From CAYLZO01 sp964387775 (GTDB taxonomy: Bacteria > Chloroflexota > Anaerolineae > JAAYZQ01): 15,782 nt of DNA. Shown one piece after another: positions 13,101-15,782 of this stretch. Below the pieces are notes generated by a model. The model had not been told where the DNA came from. It made no database searches and saw only the letters and a list, made by a program, of their open reading frames with translations. Every line of letters begins with the position of its first letter. Positions within the stretch are counted from its first letter, which is position 1. The translations under genes were made by a program, and so were the position numbers. The DNA lies in contig CAYLZO010000118.1 of NCBI GenBank assembly GCA_964387775.1, positions 1 to 15,782 of the forward strand. Direction: 5' to 3'.

Positions 13101-14443
13101 ACGACCACAGCGGCGACGCCGGCCTGCTCACCCGCCTGGAAGCCTTCTTTGAGAGTGGGCCGTGGGCGGTGGATAGTGGTCAGAAAACGGCAGCAAACAG
13201 TGATGATCACTGCTCACTGATCACTGCCCACTACCCACTATCCCACGTCTACATCCCGGACGTCTGCGACCCGACCCACGTGCTGGCGGCGGCGATGCGC
13301 GCCCACGGCCTGCGCGCCGAGGTGCTGCCGCCGTCCACCGCCGGGACGCTGGCCCTGGGCCGCGATCTGTGCCTGGGCCGCGAGTGCTTGCCCTGCCACA
13401 CCCTCGTCGGCGACATCGTGCAGCGCGCCCACCAGCCGGGCTTTGAGCCGGATCGCGCCGCCTACCTGATCCCGACCAGCGCCGGGCCGTGCCGCCTGGG
13501 CCAGTTCCACGACCTGCTGCGCCAGGTGTTGCGCCGCCAGGGGTTGGGCGAGCTGCGCGTCGTCGCCCCCAGCGCCGAAAACGGCTACCAGTACGAGGGC
13601 CTGGGCGTGCCGCCGCTGCGGGTGGGGCGCCTGGCCTGGCAGGGACTGGTCGCCCTCGATTTCCTGGAGAAGCAGCGGCTGCACCACCGGCCCTACGAGC
13701 GCGCGCCCGGCAGCGCGGATCGCCTCTACGACGAGCTGTTGGCCCGGCTGGTCGCGGCGGTGGAGGCCGGCGGCGGGCGGCGCATCCCGGCGGTACTGGA
13801 CGAGGCGGCGCGGCGCTTCGCCGCCCTGGCCGTGGATCGCAGCCGGGCGCGGCCCATCATCGGCCTGGTGGGCGAGATTTACCTGCGGCTCAACCCCTTC
13901 ACCAACCAACAGATCGTGCGCCGCGTCGAGGCGCTGGGCGGCGAGGTCTGGCTGGCGCCGATGAGCGAGTGGTTGTACTATGCCAACCACTTTTCCCGCT
14001 TTTCGGCGGCGGCCGAGCATCGCTACGGCAACCTGCTGCGCCTGCACCTGATCCGCCGCGTGCTGGACTACGACGAGGGCCGCCTGCTGGACCCGGTGGC
14101 CGCCTGCCTGCCCAACGCCCACGAACCGCCCACCGCCGAACTGCTGGCGGCGGCGGCGCCCTATTTTCATCCTGTGCTGCGCACCGAGGCGCCGCTGACC
14201 ATCGGCAAGGCGATCGATTTCGCCCGGCAGGGGCTGGACGGCATCCTGAACGTGATGCCTTTCACCTGTATGCCCGGCACCGTCGTCGCCGGGCTGGCGG
14301 GCCGCATCCGCGCCGACTGGGGCGGCATCCCCTGGCTGGACGTGAGCTTTGACGGCCTGGGCGAGACCAATCAGCAAACCCGCCTGGAAGCGTTTATGCA
14401 CCAAGCGGAGCAATTTCGCTGCCGGAAAGGGATTTGGCCATGA
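10190..14443 (+). CDS. Double BcrAD/BadFG/HgdC activase fused to 2-hydroxyacyl-CoA dehydratase-like domains
   Basis: A 1417-aa protein with two ASKHA ATPase domains and a dehydratase-like C-terminal half. Domain 1 (about 1-270) has LGIDAGSTT, GGQDSK, C131 in CAAGTG and C170 in GRCAVFAKSD. Domain 2 (about 359-612) has LGIDVGSISTK, GGQDSK, C484 in CAAGTG and C523 in ERCTVFVESD. In HgdC such Cys pairs from two monomers hold one [4Fe-4S] cluster. From about 657 (RVGFPRVLAFYDLLPYW) a DUF2229/HgdB-like part carries Cys motifs ETCFPVKL, YHCPFI, FACGPDSF, GRECLPC, GPCRLGQ and FTCMPG. The family couples ATP hydrolysis to low-potential electron transfer; this member's substrate is unknown. The start is GTG 10190; the frame is open upstream, but there it overlaps the previous gene. 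AGAGGG is only 1-2 nt away, so translational coupling is likely. Five in-frame repeat tracts interrupt it. Confidence 0.9.
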   Translation: MTPIYLGIDAGSTTVKVVITDGAGRLLDHDYRYGRGQPARALLAALRDLGQRWDLAQVAGAGLTGSGSELLAPLLGARRVNELVAQTHALEAVLPQARTVVEVGGQDSKLLRLEPENGRLRLADFAMNTLCAAGTGSFLDQQAERLGLSLAEFSALALQARQPARVAGRCAVFAKSDLVHLQQQGASLPDLVAGLCLAVARNLRATLGSGQPFQPPIVFQGGVARNAGMVWALEQVLGLEPGALLVPPHCTLMAALGAAHLARVEPAPAFRGLAPLAGFVDTRRARPSSLPRLFSPSPQPGQGPNDVSPPWREGDGPPPLGEATAGRGEGEIVALSAICPSPQPGQGPNDVSPQGGEGVWLGIDVGSISTKAAAVDGQGRLLAGCYLPTAGQPLDVARRALAHVLAEVGETAQVLGTGVTGSCRRLVAERLGADLMCNEIRAQARAARTCDPEVDTVFEIGGQDSKYIILRDGTIADQALNKACAAGTGAFLEEQAQRLGLPVAELGRLALTAAAPADLGERCTVFVESDLVHHQQQGANQADLAAGLAYAVARNYLARVVDGRAVGRRVLFQGGVALNPAVVAAFEALLARPVVVPPRPELSGAVGAALLAGEESGNQGIRESGGQRSRGAALPDLFAEREGLLLRCLDDQPTGQGRPRVGFPRVLAFYDLLPYWGCFFRELGWEVVLSPPTTPELAARAAAEAGAETCFPVKLAYGHVLWLLEQGVERIFLPSVVNRADPLPGHSQSYHCPFIQAVPHLVEAALHQAGRPVSLLRPPVHFLWSGVAARELRAFARELGLPARQITAARRAAEAEQRRFEADLRRRGAEVLAGLAPGQVAAVLVGRAYSTADPGLNADLPAKLRRLGVLALPLDCLPLDGIDVTDSVHNMFWHTGQRFLAAAQIIRDDPRLQAVYLTHFACGPDSFLLSFFREALGGKSFDAAQDKPFDAAQDKSFDAAQDKSFLELELDDHSGDAGLLTRLEAFFESGPWAVDSGQKTAANSDDHCSLITAHYPLSHVYIPDVCDPTHVLAAAMRAHGLRAEVLPPSTAGTLALGRDLCLGRECLPCHTLVGDIVQRAHQPGFEPDRAAYLIPTSAGPCRLGQFHDLLRQVLRRQGLGELRVVAPSAENGYQYEGLGVPPLRVGRLAWQGLVALDFLEKQRLHHRPYERAPGSADRLYDELLARLVAAVEAGGGRRIPAVLDEAARRFAALAVDRSRARPIIGLVGEIYLRLNPFTNQQIVRRVEALGGEVWLAPMSEWLYYANHFSRFSAAAEHRYGNLLRLHLIRRVLDYDEGRLLDPVAACLPNAHEPPTAELLAAAAPYFHPVLRTEAPLTIGKAIDFARQGLDGILNVMPFTCMPGTVVAGLAGRIRADWGGIPWLDVSFDGLGETNQQTRLEAFMHQAEQFRCRKGIWP
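11073..11183 (+). repeat. ~110-bp REP-like element inside the fusion gene (linker)
   Basis: Near copy of the intergenic element at 1995-2107 (same CCCCTCACCCC start, CTAACGACGTGTCTCC middle, and GGGAGGGGGGAGGGGGAAA end). It is 111 bp, so it adds 37 codons without a frame change. It lies between ATPase domains 1 and 2. Confidence 0.88.
11206..11264 (+). repeat. Partial second copy of the REP-like element in the same linker
   Basis: It repeats CCCCTCACCCCAACCCGGCC and CCTAACGACGTGTCTCCCC, then jumps to GGGGGGAGAGGGGG. It is the truncated form of the copy at 11073, 22 bp downstream of it, and ends directly before VWLGIDVGS of ATPase domain 2. Confidence 0.82.
12031..12062 (+). repeat. Four tandem 8-bp units (GGAATCAG) in the fusion gene
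   Basis: The units GGAATCAG, GGAATCAG, GGGATCAG, GGAATCAG encode a Gly/Ser/Asn/Gln-rich stretch (ESGNQGIRESG) between ATPase domain 2 and the dehydratase-like part. An 8-bp period shifts frame per unit, so copy number changes other than multiples of three would break the gene. Confidence 0.85.
13007..13078 (+). repeat. Three tandem 24-bp units in the fusion gene (FDAAQDK)x3
   Basis: Three copies of a 24-bp unit with core TTCGACGCTGCTCAGGACAAG, the second differing only at its first base, encode SFDAAQDK, PFDAAQDK and SFDAAQDK. They split the conserved GGK...FLELELDDHSGDAG block of the dehydratase-like region. Confidence 0.92.
13154..13245 (+). repeat. ~90-bp inverted-repeat element in the fusion gene
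   Basis: The left part (GTGGGCCGTGGGCGGTGG, ATAGTGGTCAG) is a diverged reverse complement of the right part (CTGATCACTGCCCACTACCC, ACTATCCCAC). CAGTGATGATCACTG at 13198-13212 forms a central palindrome. It encodes about 30 low-homology residues between EAFFE and VYIPDVCDP, keeping the frame. Confidence 0.75.
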
Positions 14444-15294
14444 TGCCGACCCTCGTCCTGGGACCGTTTGCCGTGAGCAGCTACACGCTGCTGCGGGTGC
14501 TGGGCGTCGCCGTGTTTGTGACCGGCGTGTTCCTCCGCTTGCGCCGGGGCCGTTGGCCGGTGACGGGCTGGGACGTGCTGCTGGCTGTGCCTTTTTTGCA
14601 GTTGGGCCTGCTGCTGGGCGCCTCGCTGGAGGTGGCCCTGCCCTACCTGGCCGACTATTTGTTCCGGGGGACGCCGCTGCCGCCGGGTTGGTGGGGCGGC
14701 CAGCGGGCGTTGGGTGCCCTGGCCGGCGGGGCGTTGGCCGGCTACCTGGTCTGCCGCGCCCGGCGCCTGCCGGTGGGCCGCTGCTTCGATCTCTTTGCCG
14801 TGCCGCTGCCGCTGGGCATCGCCGTGGCCCGGATCGGCTGCCTGTTGCAGGGCTGCTGTTACGGCCGCGAGGCGGACGCCTGGCCGGCCCTGGTACTGCC
14901 CAACGAGTACGGCCTGTGGGCCAGTCGCTACCCGACGCAACTGGCCGACATCCTGGCCAACCTGCTGATTTTTGCCCTGCTCGTGGTCCTGGAGAGGCGG
15001 GCAGGGCAGCTCCCCCCTCACCCCCCTCCCTCCGGTCGCCTCTCCCCACGGGGGAGAGGGGAGCACACCTCTCCCTCGGGGGAGAGGCCGGGTGAGGGGG
15101 AAGGCTGGCCCTTTGACGGCGTGTTGTTCCTGCTGTTTGTGGCGCTGTACTATGGCCAGCGCTTTGTTTTTGAATTCTGGCGGGCCGACTCGCCGCTGCT
15201 GGTGGGGCCGCTGTCGTGGACGCATCTGTACTGCGCTGTGGCCGTGGGGCTGGCAGCCTGGGGCCTGGCTCGTGGCCTGCGGAGGGTGAGATGA
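14440..15294 (+). CDS. Lgt-like membrane protein 2 (Cys variant)
   Basis: A 284-aa polytopic membrane protein, paralog of 8086-8877. It starts MMPTLVLGPFAVSSYTL, aligned with MLPTL of paralog 1. The ATG at 14440 overlaps the fusion-gene stop (ATGA) and is preferred over TTG 14434. The signature is ARIGCLLQGCCYG (R131 to G142), followed by the shared SRYPTQL. Arg and Gly positions of the Lgt signature remain, while Asn and Glu are replaced by Cys. The later block is PFDG...RFVFEFWRADSPLL. A repeat-derived insert of about 30 residues (PPHPPPSGRLSPRGRG and following) lies in the loop before PFDG. Diacylglyceryl transfer is not assured; redox or lipid-binding chemistry with the Cys residues is possible. 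Last intact gene of the operon. Confidence 0.8.
   Translation: MMPTLVLGPFAVSSYTLLRVLGVAVFVTGVFLRLRRGRWPVTGWDVLLAVPFLQLGLLLGASLEVALPYLADYLFRGTPLPPGWWGGQRALGALAGGALAGYLVCRARRLPVGRCFDLFAVPLPLGIAVARIGCLLQGCCYGREADAWPALVLPNEYGLWASRYPTQLADILANLLIFALLVVLERRAGQLPPHPPPSGRLSPRGRGEHTSPSGERPGEGEGWPFDGVLFLLFVALYYGQRFVFEFWRADSPLLVGPLSWTHLYCAVAVGLAAWGLARGLRRVR
15011..15100 (+). repeat. ~90-bp CT/GA-rich palindromic element inside Lgt-like 2
   Basis: It begins TCCCCCCTCACCCCC and ends GGCCGGGTGAGGGGGA, with CTCTCCCCACGGGGGAGAGG nested within. It is in frame and adds a Pro/Gly/Arg-rich loop. Related in style, not order, to 1995-2107. Confidence 0.82.
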
Positions 15295-15332
15295 GCGAAT
15301 CCCCGGCGTCGCGGCCTGGGTGGGGCCAGTAA
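15291..15332 (+). other. Truncated ORF start at the end of the operon
   Basis: ATG 15291 overlaps the Lgt-like 2 stop (ATGA), like the other junctions of this operon, but reads only MSESPASRPGWGQ before TAA. It may be the stub of a fifth operon gene cut off by the rearrangement that brought in the methyltransferase remnant, or chance. The bases from 15333 to 15388 show nothing recognisable. Confidence 0.3.
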
Positions 15333-15388
15333 AGGTGCCAAGCTGCCAGGTGGCTCGGTGACTGTGGCCCTGGTCGGGGGTTCTGCCT

Positions 15389-15782
15389 GGGTGGATTGAG
15401 CCAGATTCGCCCCCTCCACTCCTGGGCCAGACCATCATCCTCTTTGGTGAAAAACGACCTCGCCTGGACTACCTCTTGGGCCACGGCGCACGTGGCCGGG
15501 TCCAGGTCAATGTCGCCCATCACCGTCCGTGCCGCTTCAAGGTACTCGGCTGGGGTATACCACTCGTCGCTGTCGTAGCACGGCGTCTCCGAAAGGGGGG
15601 TACCGCTGTTGCTTGGTAGTGATGGCTCGACCTCCGGTTCTTGCGGCACAGCAGCAGTCGGGAACGAAGCAGGTCCACTTGTCTTCCGCCGACCATCGAT
15701 GCCCTGTTCCTGGGGAGAGAACACTCGACCGTGTCGGATTTGAAAGCCTGGGCCACGGACATGTAGCGCTGCGCCGTCCGCT
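15389..15782 (-). pseudogene. Broken phage-type DNA N-6-adenine methyltransferase
   Basis: On the minus strand a frame contains YDSDEWYTPAEYLEAAR, GDIDLDPATCAVAQ, FFTKEDDGLAQEWRGR and IWLNPP. This is the N-terminal half of a Dam-like methyltransferase of phages (DNA N-6-adenine-methyltransferase family), which methylates adenine using S-adenosylmethionine. It is cut right at the catalytic NPP(Y/W) motif near 15389; what follows has no family resemblance. Upstream, RTAQRYMSVAQAFKSD (15778-15731) is in another frame and looks like the end of a helix-turn-helix or DUF3102-like domain, so a frameshift or deletion near 15725 separates the two parts. The rest lies beyond the window. The gene is likely non-functional and a sign of past phage or mobile DNA. 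Confidence 0.65.

Noticed and set aside
13238..15724. An 828-codon open frame on the minus strand
   Set aside because: It is antisense to the fusion gene and Lgt-like 2, which have clear conserved motifs. Only its first ~110 codons, outside those genes, show family resemblance (methyltransferase remnant).

Overview
The window is GC-rich bacterial DNA from a draft assembly: a run of exactly 100 N at 1132-1231 marks a scaffold gap. It most resembles an uncultured Chloroflexota (Anaerolineae-like) genome. The grounds are a secreted protein ending in YLPLVLRN, a TPR relic of the kind common in that phylum, and a heavy load of short palindromic repeats between and inside genes. The phylum call is an inference from recall, not a computed placement.

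Region 1 (1-7780) holds the same four-gene cassette twice, in opposite orientation. On the plus strand it runs: AMP-forming acyl ligase (5' end outside the window), acyl carrier protein (ACP), zinc-ribbon/GRAM-like protein, PlsC-type acyltransferase. On the minus strand, read from 7780 down to 3172, the order is the same, with a divergently transcribed sulfotransferase (5040-6167) between ligase 2 and ACP 2. The cassettes are tail to tail, separated by palindromes and a TPR-gene relic. A plausible reading is that the ligase activates a carboxylic acid, the ACP carries it, and the PlsC protein transfers it to an alcohol or glycerolipid. The sulfotransferase may sulfate the product or a partner lipid. 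The zinc-ribbon protein has no known role.

Region 2 (7834-15294) looks like one operon: promoter, about 220 nt leader with nested and mutually exclusive stems, a possible 24-codon leader ORF, Lgt-like membrane protein 1, a membrane-anchored or secreted protein, a 1417-aa fusion of two BcrAD/BadFG/HgdC ATPase domains with a 2-hydroxyacyl-CoA dehydratase-like part, then Lgt-like protein 2. Genes overlap by 4 bp or are separated by 5 bp. Both Lgt-like proteins carry a Cys-rich GCCYG motif in place of the classical Lgt signature.

Region 3 (15295-15782) is decayed: a truncated start codon/ORF on the plus strand and, on the minus strand, a broken phage-type DNA adenine methyltransferase gene.

The most unusual aspect is repeat invasion. 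At least six repeat families occur, many inside reading frames without breaking them. The 1417-aa fusion gene alone has five such tracts. A 27-bp palindrome lies at the same codons of both zinc-ribbon paralogs, with compensatory base changes. Another palindrome pair supplies the stop codons of two convergent genes.
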